From: Rugamonas violacea
GTDB taxonomy: Bacteria; Pseudomonadota; Gammaproteobacteria; Burkholderiales; Burkholderiaceae_D
Length of the DNA stretch: 37,386 nt
Assembly (NCBI RefSeq): GCF_016461825.1
Contig: NZ_JAEMNU010000079.1
Coordinates: forward strand, 96,074-133,459
Direction of reading: 5' to 3'
Positions 23,335 to 32,940 of the stretch are shown piece by piece. A program made the translations under genes and the position numbers. The notes beneath the pieces were generated by a model. That model saw only the letters and a list, made by a program, of their open reading frames with translations. It searched no databases and was not told the origin of the DNA. Numbering within the stretch: the stretch's first letter is position 1; every line of letters begins with the position of its first letter.

Positions 23335-25263
23335 TTAGGTGGATATTGCGTCGTCGTCGCGTGCCAGCCATAGCATGCCATACGGCTCCAGCGTGGCGCC
23401 GCCGGCCATGGCGCGATCGTCCTGCAGGCAGGTCCAGCGTCCCGGCAGGTCCAGCGTGTGCGGCACGGCGGAAAAATTCAGCAGCGCCAGGAAGCGCTCG
23501 CCGCGCGCCAGCGCCAGCACCGCCGGGTCGACGGACGGCAGCAGCGCCAGCGGCGCGCCGGCGGCCAGTTCCGGCCGGCTCTGGCGCAAACGCACCAGCC
23601 GGCGCAGCGCGGCGTAGACCTGGCCCGCTTCGCCGCCGCCGTCGTGGCGGGCGGCCCAGCGTTGTTGGTCGAACTGCGGCCGTTGCAGCCAGCGGCTGTC
23701 CATCGCGTGTTGCGGCCGCGCGCTGTAGCCGTAGTCGTTCCGCTGCGCCAGCTCGTCGCCCATGAACAGCACCGGCAGCGCGCCGAAGCTCAGCGCCAGG
23801 CCATGCAGCAGCAGCAGGCGGCGCCGCGCGGCGGCGCGCGCCGCGTCGTCCGGCGCCGTCTCCAGGCCGGCCAGCGAGGCGGCCATGCCGTTGCTGCCGT
23901 GCGCCGCCCGCGGGTCGCTGCTCTGGAAGGCGGCGCCGGCCGCGTAACTGCCGTCGGCGCCGCTGAAGAAGCGGGCGACGCGCGCCAGCCGCGCCGCCGC
24001 GCCGCCGGCCTGGCCGCCATCTGCGCCATCTGCGCCAGGTTCGCCGGGTGCGTGATCGCCCGCGCCGGCCTCGGCGCGCAGCACGTTCCAGCCGATATCG
24101 TCGTGGCAGCGCACATAACTGAGCCAGCTGGCGGCCGGCGGCAGCGCCGGCGTGGCGGCGACCACCCGCCGCAGCAGCTCGGTGTCCTGCTCGGCCAGGG
24201 CGGCCCAGCCGGCCGCCATCAGGCTGCTGTGATAAGCGATGTGGCATTCCGGCGCGGCGGCGCTGCCGAAGTAGGCGGGCAGCTCGCGCGTCGGCACGAT
24301 GGCCTCGGCCTTCAGCAGCACGCCCGGCGCGGCGATGGCCACCACGGCGCGCAGCGCCTGCAGCAACGCGTGCGCCTCCGGCTGGTTCATGCAGTCGCTG
24401 CCCTCGCGCTTCCACAGGAAAGCGGTGGAGTCGAGACGGAACACGTCGATGCCACGGTTGGCCAGCCGCAGCATGGTCGCCGCCATCGCGGCGAACACCG
24501 CCGGATTGGCGTAGTTCAGGTCCCACTGGTAGGGATAGAAAGTGGTCCAGACCCAGCCGCCGAGTTCCTCGACGTAGCTGAAATTGCCCGGCGCCGCCTG
24601 CGGAAACACCTGGCCCAGCGTGCGCTCGTAACGATCCGGCAGCGTGCGGTCGGGGAAGACGTGGAACATCGCCCGCATGGCCGGGTCGCCGGCGCGCGCG
24701 CCCCGCGCCCAGGCGTGGTCGTCGGCGACATGGTTGAGGATGAAGTCGGAACACAGGCTGATGCCGGCGCCGCGCAGACGCGCCGTCAGCGCCTCCAGGT
24801 CGGCGTTGCTGCCCAGCGCGGGGTCGACCTCGTCGAAGTTGGCGACGGCGAAGCCGCCGTCGTTCTCGCCGGCGCGCGGGCGCAGGAAGGGCAGCAGGTG
24901 CAGATAGCTGACGCCCAGCTCGCGCAGGTGCCCGATGCGCCGGCCGACGCCGTCCAGCGTGCCGCCGAAGCACTGCACATAGGCGCAATAGCCCAGCATG
25001 CGCTGGCTGAGAAACCAGTCCGCTTGCGCCGCACGCCGCAGGTCCTGCCGGCGCAACGCCGCCGGCCGCGCCGCGTGCAGGCGGCCGATATTTTCCATCA
25101 GATCGCCCAGCCAGGGCAGGAAGTCGGCGCGCTCGCCGTACAGGCCGGCCAGGCGTTCGCGCAGCACCGGCTCGGCGCCGGCAAGGCGCCGCGCCGCTTC
25201 GGCGCGCAGGTGGTCGGGCAGCACGGCCAGCATGCGTTCAACAGGAGTCGGGTTGTTGGTCAT
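23335..25263 (-). CDS. Amylosucrase-like GH13 enzyme (sucrose-active)
   Basis: Encodes 642 residues, the length of Neisseria amylosucrase. The catalytic set is Asp278 (VFRLDSTAFLWK, nucleophile), Glu320 (LLKAEAIV, acid/base) and Asp388 with His387 (YVRCHDDIGW). Segments DFILNHVADDH, FPDRTLPDRYERTL and WVWTTFYPYQWDLNY match GH13 subfamily 4. Such enzymes cleave sucrose and either build alpha-1,4-glucan or hydrolyse it. The stretch at residues 396-426, in the B' region, is a low-complexity Gly/Ala/Asp sequence, unlike the Neisseria enzyme. No signal peptide, so it is cytoplasmic. Likely role is intracellular sucrose splitting. Polymerase versus hydrolase activity cannot be told from sequence. 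Confidence 0.92.
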   Translation of the reverse strand: MTNNPTPVERMLAVLPDHLRAEAARRLAGAEPVLRERLAGLYGERADFLPWLGDLMENIGRLHAARPAALRRQDLRRAAQADWFLSQRMLGYCAYVQCFGGTLDGVGRRIGHLRELGVSYLHLLPFLRPRAGENDGGFAVANFDEVDPALGSNADLEALTARLRGAGISLCSDFILNHVADDHAWARGARAGDPAMRAMFHVFPDRTLPDRYERTLGQVFPQAAPGNFSYVEELGGWVWTTFYPYQWDLNYANPAVFAAMAATMLRLANRGIDVFRLDSTAFLWKREGSDCMNQPEAHALLQALRAVVAIAAPGVLLKAEAIVPTRELPAYFGSAAAPECHIAYHSSLMAAGWAALAEQDTELLRRVVAATPALPPAASWLSYVRCHDDIGWNVLRAEAGAGDHAPGEPGADGADGGQAGGAAARLARVARFFSGADGSYAAGAAFQSSDPRAAHGSNGMAASLAGLETAPDDAARAAARRRLLLLHGLALSFGALPVLFMGDELAQRNDYGYSARPQHAMDSRWLQRPQFDQQRWAARHDGGGEAGQVYAALRRLVRLRQSRPELAAGAPLALLPSVDPAVLALARGERFLALLNFSAVPHTLDLPGRWTCLQDDRAMAGGATLEPYGMLWLARDDDAIST

Positions 25264-25292
25264 ATTTCAGGTGATAGCGATGCGTGGTGCAA

Positions 25293-25322
25293 GGCGCGGC
25301 GGCCGTTATTGGCCGCCGCGCC
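25293..25322 (-). repeat. Intercistronic hairpin, receptor / amylosucrase gap
   Basis: Arms GGCGCGGCGGCC (25293-25304) and GGCCGCCGCGCC (25311-25322) form a perfect 12-bp stem with a six-base loop. It lies 17 bases beyond the receptor stop and lacks a T run, so it is better seen as an mRNA-processing or stabilising element within the operon than as a full terminator. Confidence 0.65.
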
Positions 25323-25338
25323 GGCGTTGCCGCCGGGT

Positions 25339-27657
25339 TTAGAAGGCGTAGCTCAGGCTCAGTTTGACGGCGCGGCCGCTGATCGAGCGGGCGGCGTGGC
25401 CGTCGCCCTCGACTTCGGTGTAGCCGATCTGGTCGAACAGGTTGTTGGCGCTCAGCGACAACCGGGCCTTGGCGCTCAGCTGGTAGTTGATGAAGGCGTT
25501 GACCACCTGGTAGGCCGGCATATTGATGGTGTGCGCGTCGTCGGCCCAGGACTTGCCGGTGCCGACGACGCTGGCGCCGAAGGTGGCGTCGTTCCAGCTG
25601 TAGCTCGGCGCGATCTGGTAGACCAGCCGGGCCTGACGGCGCGGCGTGTTGCCGATCAACGCCACGTCGCCCGGCGCGGCGCCGGTGATTTTGGCGTGGG
25701 TGTAGGTCAGGCCGCCGTTGACGCGGAAGTCGCCGGCGCTGTAGGCCGCCTCCAGTTCGACACCCTTGGCGTCGTACTGGTTGGAGGTGCGGCGCTGGGT
25801 GGTCGCCTCGTAGTTGCTCTCGTCGGTCTTGGCCTGGAACAGCGTGACGAAGGTGCTGACGCCGCCGCGGCGCCACTTCACGCCGCCTTCGATCTGCTTG
25901 ACGGTGTTGATGTTGATCGGCGCGCTGCCGTCGAGCGGGGTGCCGAACAGGATGCGGTCGGCATTGAAGGCGACGCCGTCGCTGACGCGGGCGAACACGG
26001 CCAGGTTGCGCTCGATCTTGTAGTTGCCGCCGACCGAATACGAATTGTGCCTCAGCGTGTAATCGACCAGCTGCCGGGTGGCCGCGGCGTAGCGCAGCGC
26101 GCCGCCGCCGTCGGCGGTGGCGATGTTGGCCGTGCCGCTGGCGCGCTGGCGGTCCTGCCGCACGCTGGCGTCGACGTTGAGCGCGCCCCGCTCCCAGGCC
26201 AGCGCCAGGTACGGCGAGGTCAGCTTGTATTCCATGTCGACGGCGCGCGAGCAGCAACCGCCGAAGGCCGCGCCGACCAGGCCGGGCGTGGCGCTGGCCG
26301 TTTGCAGCAGGGCCGGTTTGTCGCCGCTGGCCTGCATCAGGTATTCATTGAAGTTCCAGGTCAGGCCCAGTTGCTGGATCGACGAGTATAGGCCGGCGGT
26401 GCCGGTCAGCCTGGCGCCGTCGGCCAGCTGGAAGGTCTTGGCCAGCTTGGCGTCGTTGAGCGTGTTGCCGGCGTCGTCGATCGAGGTGTTGAACACCACG
26501 GCGGCGAAGGCGCGGCCGTGGTAGGCCTGGCCCTGGTTCGGCCCGGTGGCGACGGTGTAGCTGCCGGGCGCGCCGTTGTTGGCGGCGAACACGCCGGCGA
26601 AGCGGCCGCTGTTGCTGGCCTTGCGGAACTTGTCGCTCAGCGTCCAGCCGCCGCCGAGCTCGAACGAACCCTCCAGGCCGAAGCTGTCGCTCTTCACGGC
26701 CAGGCCGTCGTTGACGTTGGTCGAGACGTGGTTGTTGTTCTTGTCGAGCACCACGTCGCGCACCCAGTACGGCGAGTAGAAGGTCGCCTTGCGCGGATCG
26801 ATGCCGGCGATCTCCCTCACCTCATGGTTGACCACCTGCACCGGCAAGGGCAGCGCGGTCGGCGATTTGTCGTCCAGATGCTTGAACGACAGGCGGATAA
26901 AGCCCCGCTCCAGCTCATGGGTGAGATTGCCGCGGATCTGGCCGCCGCTCTCGGTCGACAACCCGGTCTTGCGGATGCCCTCGCCGCTGCGGTAGTGGCC
27001 GCCGATGAAGAAGCGGGTCCGGTCGGAGATCGGCGCGCCGTAATCGAAGTCGTAACGGGTTTCGTCGTAGCCCAGGCCGCGACTGATGCCGATGCTGCCA
27101 CCCTGTTCCTGGCCGGTCTTGCTGATGAAGTTGACGATGCCGCCCGGCGAGTTGCTCGCCAGCGTGGAGGCGGAACCGCCGCGCACCACTTCCAGGTGAT
27201 CGAGGCCGCCGTCGATCTTGACATAGCTGTCCGGCGTGATGAAGTTGAAGTCGCCCGATTGCAGCACGGCCAGACCGTCTTCCTGCATCTGCACATAGCG
27301 CGAGCCGCCGGCCGAGATCGGCACCCCGCGCACGGTGATGTTGGCGTTGCCCTCGCCGCCCGACGATTCCGCGCGCAGGCCGGGCACCGAGCGCAACACT
27401 TCGGCCGCGCTGGTCGGCGCGCCCTGCTTGATGGCGTCGAGTTCCATCGTGCTGACGGAGACGCTGGACTTCATCTTGGACGAGCCGCCGGTGGTGCCGG
27501 TGACCACCACCCGCTCCAGGTTGAGGCCGTCGGTCTTGGCGGCATCGGCGGCCGCCGCCTGCTGGGACTGGGCCTGGGCGGCGCCCAGGTGCAGCACGGC
27601 CAGGGCCGCGGCGACGGCGGCGGCGATGCCGCTCGGTTTGAAGTCAGGTGTACGCAT
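25339..27657 (-). CDS. TonB-dependent receptor, SuxA-like
   Basis: Encodes 772 residues. A signal peptide (about residues 1-30, ending AQAQ) is followed by a TonB-box-like ERVVVTG. The plug (about 55-170) has AEVLRSVPGLRAESSGGEGN, ITVRGVPI and LEVVRGGSASTLASNSPGGIVN. The barrel ends with an aromatic residue (KLSLSYAF). It is a TonB-dependent outer-membrane transporter. It is followed on the same strand by the amylosucrase and MFS genes, and preceded by a LacI regulator, so a sugar, probably sucrose or an oligosaccharide containing it, is the likely substrate. The ATG at 27657 follows GGAGGAG; a longer frame has no such site. Confidence 0.93.
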   Translation of the reverse strand: MRTPDFKPSGIAAAVAAALAVLHLGAAQAQSQQAAAADAAKTDGLNLERVVVTGTTGGSSKMKSSVSVSTMELDAIKQGAPTSAAEVLRSVPGLRAESSGGEGNANITVRGVPISAGGSRYVQMQEDGLAVLQSGDFNFITPDSYVKIDGGLDHLEVVRGGSASTLASNSPGGIVNFISKTGQEQGGSIGISRGLGYDETRYDFDYGAPISDRTRFFIGGHYRSGEGIRKTGLSTESGGQIRGNLTHELERGFIRLSFKHLDDKSPTALPLPVQVVNHEVREIAGIDPRKATFYSPYWVRDVVLDKNNNHVSTNVNDGLAVKSDSFGLEGSFELGGGWTLSDKFRKASNSGRFAGVFAANNGAPGSYTVATGPNQGQAYHGRAFAAVVFNTSIDDAGNTLNDAKLAKTFQLADGARLTGTAGLYSSIQQLGLTWNFNEYLMQASGDKPALLQTASATPGLVGAAFGGCCSRAVDMEYKLTSPYLALAWERGALNVDASVRQDRQRASGTANIATADGGGALRYAAATRQLVDYTLRHNSYSVGGNYKIERNLAVFARVSDGVAFNADRILFGTPLDGSAPININTVKQIEGGVKWRRGGVSTFVTLFQAKTDESNYEATTQRRTSNQYDAKGVELEAAYSAGDFRVNGGLTYTHAKITGAAPGDVALIGNTPRRQARLVYQIAPSYSWNDATFGASVVGTGKSWADDAHTINMPAYQVVNAFINYQLSAKARLSLSANNLFDQIGYTEVEGDGHAARSISGRAVKLSLSYAF

Positions 27658-27784
27658 GGTCTCCTCCAGGTAGATCGTTCGCCGCTTTGGCGCGGCCGTC
27701 AGGGACTCAAGGCCATCGCCGGATTCTTGACGCCGGTTGCCGATTTCTTGAGCAGGTGCGCCATTATTCCTCGAAAATGGATTC

Positions 27785-27802
27785 ATTGCAATCGATTGCA
27801 AT
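27785..27802. promoter_or_regulatory. Perfect 18-bp LacI-type operator
   Basis: ATTGCAATCGATTGCAAT is a perfect palindrome with the central CG step typical of LacI-family operators. It lies 128 bases upstream of the receptor start, next to a LacI-family gene. Confidence 0.8.
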
Positions 27803-27942
27803 AACGCGGCGCAACATGCCACTTTCATGCCAAGAAAACAAAACGTCAGAGGAGGGGTTGCAATGACAAAGCCAATTAAATGCTGGCAGGAATGTTAATT
27901 GCTGCGGTGCGGCATAAAAACTGTGGTGCCGATGCGACTATT

Positions 27943-27960
27943 ATTGCAATCGGTTGCAGT
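27943..27960. promoter_or_regulatory. Second LacI-type operator
   Basis: ATTGCAATCGGTTGCAGT matches the first operator at 16 of 18 positions. It lies 51 bases beyond the LacI stop codon and 158 bases (centre to centre) from the first operator. Confidence 0.7.
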
Positions 27961-28011
27961 CGGCGGCGACTAATTGGCGCTTGATCGCGCCGGCGGGCGG
28001 GCGCCGCCGCC

Positions 28012-29067
28012 TCAGGCGACGCTGCTGCCGCGCACGATCAGCCGGGTCGGCAACTGCCGCGACGGCGCCGGGCGCCCGTCGATCAGCTCCAGCAGGGCCG
28101 CCACCAGCGCCCGGCCGGCCGCCGGGATCGGCTGCTGCACCGTGCTCAGCGGTGGATGGAAGTAGCTGGCCAGCTCGATATCGTCGTAGCCCACCACCGC
28201 CACCTGCTGCGGCACCGACACGCCCTGCTGGCGCAGGGTGTTGATGGCGGTCATCGCCAACAGGTCGCTGCAGGCGAAGATGGCGTCGTAATCGGCGTGC
28301 CGGGCCAGCAGCTCGCGCACGCCCTGGCCGCCGCCGTCGGGCAGGAAGGAGACCGCCACGCGCAGGCTGGGATCGGGCCGGATGCCGGCCTCGGCCAGCG
28401 CCTCGCCATAGCCGGCGTGGCGCTGCGCCACCTCGGGCAGCGCGATGTCGCCGAGGAAGGCGATGCGGCGCCGGCCCCGCGCCAGCAAATGGGCGGTGGC
28501 CAGCTTGCCGCCGGCCAGGTTGTCGCCGCCGATGGTGCAGTACAGTTGCTGCGGCAGCTGGGCGCCCCAGACGACGATGGGCACGTGGCGCGCCGCCAGC
28601 TGGTTCAATTGTTCGTGGTGGCGCCACTGGCCGATCAGCACCACGCCGATGACCCGGCCGCTGTCGAAGGGGGCGGCGGCGGCGTCGAGCTGCTCGGCGT
28701 CGACCCGCGTCACCAGCATGTCGAAGCCCTGCTCGGTCAGGGCGTCGGCCAGACTGCCCAGCATGCCGAGGAAGAAGGGGTCGGACAGGTGCTGGCGGGT
28801 GCCCGAATCGTAGGGCACGACGACGCCGACCGTGCGGTTCTGCTTGAGGCGCAGGTTCTGCGCGCCGATATTGATCGAATACTTGAGCGAACGCGCCAGC
28901 TCCATGATGCGGCTGCGCGTTTCGTCGTTGACCAGCTTGCTGCCGCTGAGCGCCCGCGACACGGTCGAGGTCGACACGCCGGCCAGGCGGGCGATATCGG
29001 CCATCTGCAAGCGTTGCTGTTGTTGGCCGCTGTGGCCCTCCGCGTCGACGGGCGGGGTCTTGGACAT
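28012..29067 (-). CDS. LacI-family transcriptional regulator, SuxR-like
   Basis: Encodes 351 residues. The helix-turn-helix and hinge occupy about residues 20-78 (MADIARLAGVSTSTVSRALS, then SINIGAQNLRLKQ). The remainder is a periplasmic-binding-protein-like effector domain with GVVLIG, TIGGDNLAGGKLATAHLL, FLGDIALPEV and VVGYDDIELASYFHPPLST. It would repress the receptor-amylosucrase-MFS genes by binding the two ATTGCAAT palindromes just downstream of its own gene. The effector is probably sucrose or a product of it (inferred). The start at 29067 is the first ATG before the helix-turn-helix; about 20 extra polar residues precede the domain. Confidence 0.94.
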   Translation of the reverse strand: MSKTPPVDAEGHSGQQQQRLQMADIARLAGVSTSTVSRALSGSKLVNDETRSRIMELARSLKYSINIGAQNLRLKQNRTVGVVVPYDSGTRQHLSDPFFLGMLGSLADALTEQGFDMLVTRVDAEQLDAAAAPFDSGRVIGVVLIGQWRHHEQLNQLAARHVPIVVWGAQLPQQLYCTIGGDNLAGGKLATAHLLARGRRRIAFLGDIALPEVAQRHAGYGEALAEAGIRPDPSLRVAVSFLPDGGGQGVRELLARHADYDAIFACSDLLAMTAINTLRQQGVSVPQQVAVVGYDDIELASYFHPPLSTVQQPIPAAGRALVAALLELIDGRPAPSRQLPTRLIVRGSSVA

Positions 29068-29080
29068 AAATGGTGCTTTC

Positions 29081-29114
29081 CGAAGAAAAACGCCGCCGGG
29101 ATCAGCCGGCGGCG
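29081..29114 (-). terminator. Rho-independent terminator of the GST gene
   Basis: Arms CGCCGCCGG (29091-29099) and CCGGCGGCG (29106-29114) form a perfect 9-bp stem; on the minus strand it is followed by TTTTTCTT (complement of 29083-29090). It separates the GST gene from the LacI-type gene, so the sugar locus has its own promoter. Confidence 0.8.
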
Positions 29115-29126
29115 CGTTTGCCGCAA

Positions 29127-29735
29127 TTACTGTGGCACGGTGTCCTTGAACGACTGGCGCTCGGCCAGCTTGTCGAACAGCTTGGCCAGGTTGGGATGGT
29201 CGTCGCGCCACTGGATCTCGGGGAAGCGGAAGCTCAACCAGCCCAGCGCGCAGCCGACGGCGACGTCGGCCAGGGTGTAGTGGTTGCCGGCGCAGAAGGG
29301 CGACTCGCCCAGCCGCTGCGCCATCGAGGCCAGCCCCAGCGCCACCTTGCGCATCTGCCGCTCGACCCAGGCCTCGCTCTGCAGCTCGGCCGGGCGCTGG
29401 GTGCGCTCCAGGCGCACCAGGATGGCGGCGTCGAGCACGCCGTCGGCCAGCGCCTCCCAGCACTTGACGTCGGCGCGGTCGCGTCCGTTCGGCGGCAGCA
29501 GCTTGCAGACCGGCGTCAGCGTATCGAGATATTCGACCATGACGCGCGAGTCGATCATGCTGTTGCCGTCGTCCATGATCAGGCAGGGCACCTTGCCCAG
29601 CGGATTCACGGTCTGGATGGTGGTGTCCGCCGCCCACACGTTTTCCAGTTCAAACTGGCAGTCGAGCTTCTTTTCCGCCAACACCACGCGCACTTTGCGC
29701 ACGTAGGGACTGGCGAGGGAACCGAGTAGTTTCAT
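29127..29735 (-). CDS. Glutathione S-transferase family protein
   Basis: Encodes 202 residues. The N-terminal thioredoxin-like domain starts MKLLGSLASPYVRKVRVVL, with Ser residues in the position used to activate glutathione, the cis-Pro segment GKVPCLIMDDG and the Ser-containing MIDSRVMVEYL that contacts the glutathione gamma-glutamyl group. The C-terminal helical domain has YTLADVAVGCALGWLSFRFP. It is a cytosolic enzyme of general detoxification or stress type. The ATG at 29735 is used because the motif starts there; the upstream extension is not GST-like. Substrate unknown. Confidence 0.93.
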   Translation of the reverse strand: MKLLGSLASPYVRKVRVVLAEKKLDCQFELENVWAADTTIQTVNPLGKVPCLIMDDGNSMIDSRVMVEYLDTLTPVCKLLPPNGRDRADVKCWEALADGVLDAAILVRLERTQRPAELQSEAWVERQMRKVALGLASMAQRLGESPFCAGNHYTLADVAVGCALGWLSFRFPEIQWRDDHPNLAKLFDKLAERQSFKDTVPQ

Positions 29736-29805
29736 AGACGCTTTTAGTAGAAGATTAAGTAACAGTATAGCATCGACACCCGGCCCGGCGCAGTGCCGCC
29801 CCACG

Positions 29806-30372
29806 CTAGGAGCACAGGCCGACCGCGCCACGCTGGGCGAAACGGCGCAGGGTCAGCGTGCGCATCGGATAGCGCACGCCGGCGATGGTCATGGCCGGCG
29901 GCGTCAGGTCGAAGCGCTCGGGCAGCGGGCCGGCGAAGCGCAGCGGGAAGCGGTAGATGACGTCGGCGCCGTAGGCCTCGCCCAGCAGCCGTGGCGGCAG
30001 GCCGGGCAGCACGATCGGACCGTCCTTGCCGACCGGCGGGATGAGCCGCTCGACCTGGCCGATGCGGCCGCTGGCGATGGCGGCGCCGTGCGGCAGCGTC
30101 AGCTCGAAGCCGGTGCGCGCCAGGTCGGCGCGGCTGTTGGCGGGCAGGAAATAGGCCAGCACCAGTTCGACGCCGCCGTCGTCCAGCGTGCGCGGCGTGC
30201 TGACGTTGAGGTGGATGCTGTCGGCCACGGCCAGGCTGGCGCTGTCCTGCCACTGCGCGCAGCCGGCGCTGATGGCCGGATACGGCGGCGCCGGCGGCGG
30301 CGCCTCGGAGCAGCCGGCGGCCAGGCACACGGCCAGCGAGAGGGACAACAGGGGAACGGTGGATTGGCGCAT
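29806..30372 (-). CDS. Putative lipoprotein of unknown function
   Basis: Encodes 188 residues. The signal peptide ends in a lipobox CLAAGC (Cys near residue 21), followed by a Pro-rich linker (EAPPPAPPYPA). The mature part is beta-rich and contains FELTLPHGAAIASGRIGQVERLI and GPLPERFDLTPPAMTIAGVRYPMRTL, which I do not assign to a family. The start at 30372 directly precedes the signal peptide; the longer frame is a basic GC-shadow. It stands alone, upstream of the GST gene on the same strand with a 70-base gap. Confidence 0.75.
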   Translation of the reverse strand: MRQSTVPLLSLSLAVCLAAGCSEAPPPAPPYPAISAGCAQWQDSASLAVADSIHLNVSTPRTLDDGGVELVLAYFLPANSRADLARTGFELTLPHGAAIASGRIGQVERLIPPVGKDGPIVLPGLPPRLLGEAYGADVIYRFPLRFAGPLPERFDLTPPAMTIAGVRYPMRTLTLRRFAQRGAVGLCS

Positions 30373-30570
30373 GGGCAAAACTTCCAGTCGAAAGGCGGGG
30401 CGGCGCGGACGCGCCGGCGGGAATGGCGCGACGATAGCGCAAGGGGCGCATCTGCGCAAGCGGGCCGCCGCCGGCTCGTCGCCGGCGCGCCGGCGGCGCC
30501 AGGCAAAACCACGCCGCCGCCGGGCCGCCCCCCGGCCGGTGGTAAAATCGCGTCTTGCCCGATGGCGTGA

Positions 30571-32016
<1,446 letters not shown>

Positions 32017-32388
32017 GGGCAGGTCGAAAAACCAGCAACTTGTCGTTCCCGCGCAGGCGGGAACCCATGCTGAGCCAATGAGCGTGCAGCGTATGGATTC
32101 CCGCCGGCGCGGCGGACCGCCGATGCGGCATGACGGTTATTCGAGATACCCCTAAGCATCCAAACTACGCTTGACCGCCGGCCGGCGCTGGGGCACCCTG
32201 CACCAGGGTCCTGCCGGCCAGCAACACGCCGCCGGCCGCGGCAGACCCGCAAGGCCTGCTGCCGGCCGGCGCGGCGAACCAGGCGATCGACCTGGGCCAA
32301 TCAGTGCGCCGAATTCCTCCCCGCCAGCACGCATTGCATTTCTTTGGTATATTAGTCCTAACACGTACTATTATTGAAGGAGTTGCCG
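32017..32388. other. Intergenic region purB / cytochrome b561
   Basis: This 372-base stretch has no gene. It contains the REP-like repeat (32041-32147), then about 150 bases of GC-rich DNA with no clear feature. An extended -10-like tgn-tatatt (32348-32353) lies about 40 bases before the cytochrome b561 start, followed by an inverted-repeat-like tagt/acta segment (32353-32370) of unknown meaning. Confidence 0.5.
32041..32147. repeat. REP/BIME-like intergenic repeat after purB
   Basis: Two facing units are seen. The first is a hairpin with arms gttcccgc (32045-32052) and gcgggaac (32057-32064) followed by ccatgctgagc. The second (about 32085-32110) reads the inverse: gcgtatggattcccgcc, related to gggaacccatgc on the other strand. 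The element ends near atgcggcatgacg. This arrangement matches the bipartite REP-type repeats scattered between genes in many beta- and gammaproteobacteria. It may stabilise or end the purB message. Confidence 0.75.
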
Positions 32389-32913
32389 ATGCAACGCTAC
32401 ACCAAGACCGCCATGCTCATCCACTGGCTGACCGCGCTGCTGATCATCGCCGCCTTCTTCCTCGGGCTGACGATGACCGAGATCCACGGCATCACCCCCA
32501 CCAAGCTGAAATACTATTCCTGGCACAAATGGCTGGGCGTCACCGTGCTGCTGCTGGCCGTCGCCCGCGTGCTGTGGCGCCGCGCCAACCGGCCGCCGCC
32601 GCATCCGCTCGGCATGCCGGCCTGGCAGGCCATGGCGGCCGACGCCACCCACCTGCTGCTGTACCTGCTGATCTTCGCCGTGCCGCTGTCCGGCTACCTG
32701 TACTCGTCGGCCGCCGGCGTGCCGGTGGTCTACCTGGGCCTGATCCCGCTGCCCACGCTGATCGAGGCCAACGCCGAGCTTAAGCCTATTTTAAAAACCG
32801 TCCACTATGTTCTGACCATGACCATGGCGGCCGCCGTCGTCGGCCACGTGTTGGCGGCGCTGAAACACCAGTTCATCGACCGCGACGGCGTGCTGCGCCG
32901 CATGCTGCCCTAA
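32389..32913 (+). CDS. Cytochrome b561 family protein
   Basis: Encodes 174 residues with four membrane helices. The haem-ligand histidines expected for the CybB type are His12 (AMLIHWLTA), His46 (YSWHKWLGV), His139 and His153 ([15 protein letters not shown]). It would carry electrons from quinol in the inner membrane; E. coli CybB is a superoxide:ubiquinone oxidoreductase. The ATG at 32389 follows GAAGGAG. It starts a three-gene run with two YceI proteins (gaps of 27 and 80 bases), a pairing also known from E. coli yceJ-yceI. Confidence 0.95.
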   Translation: MQRYTKTAMLIHWLTALLIIAAFFLGLTMTEIHGITPTKLKYYSWHKWLGVTVLLLAVARVLWRRANRPPPHPLGMPAWQAMAADATHLLLYLLIFAVPLSGYLYSSAAGVPVVYLGLIPLPTLIEANAELKPILKTVHYVLTMTMAAAVVGHVLAALKHQFIDRDGVLRRMLP

Positions 32914-32940
32914 GCCAACCATTTACCCGGAGCCACCCAC

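Larger units (their letters stand above)
27658..28011. other. Regulatory region between lacI-type gene and receptor operon
   Basis: This 354-base stretch has no gene. It contains two copies of an ATTGCAAT palindrome (27785-27802 and 27943-27960, centres 158 bases apart) and a single ttgcaat half-site near 27857. AT-richer DNA between about 27775 and 27960 probably holds the receptor promoter. The spacing would allow looping by a dimeric or tetrameric regulator. Confidence 0.7.

Noticed and set aside
23458..26391. 977-residue plus-strand open frame across the amylosucrase and receptor genes
   Set aside because: It is antisense to two well-supported genes and composed of shadow-like Arg/Gln/Ala-rich sequence.
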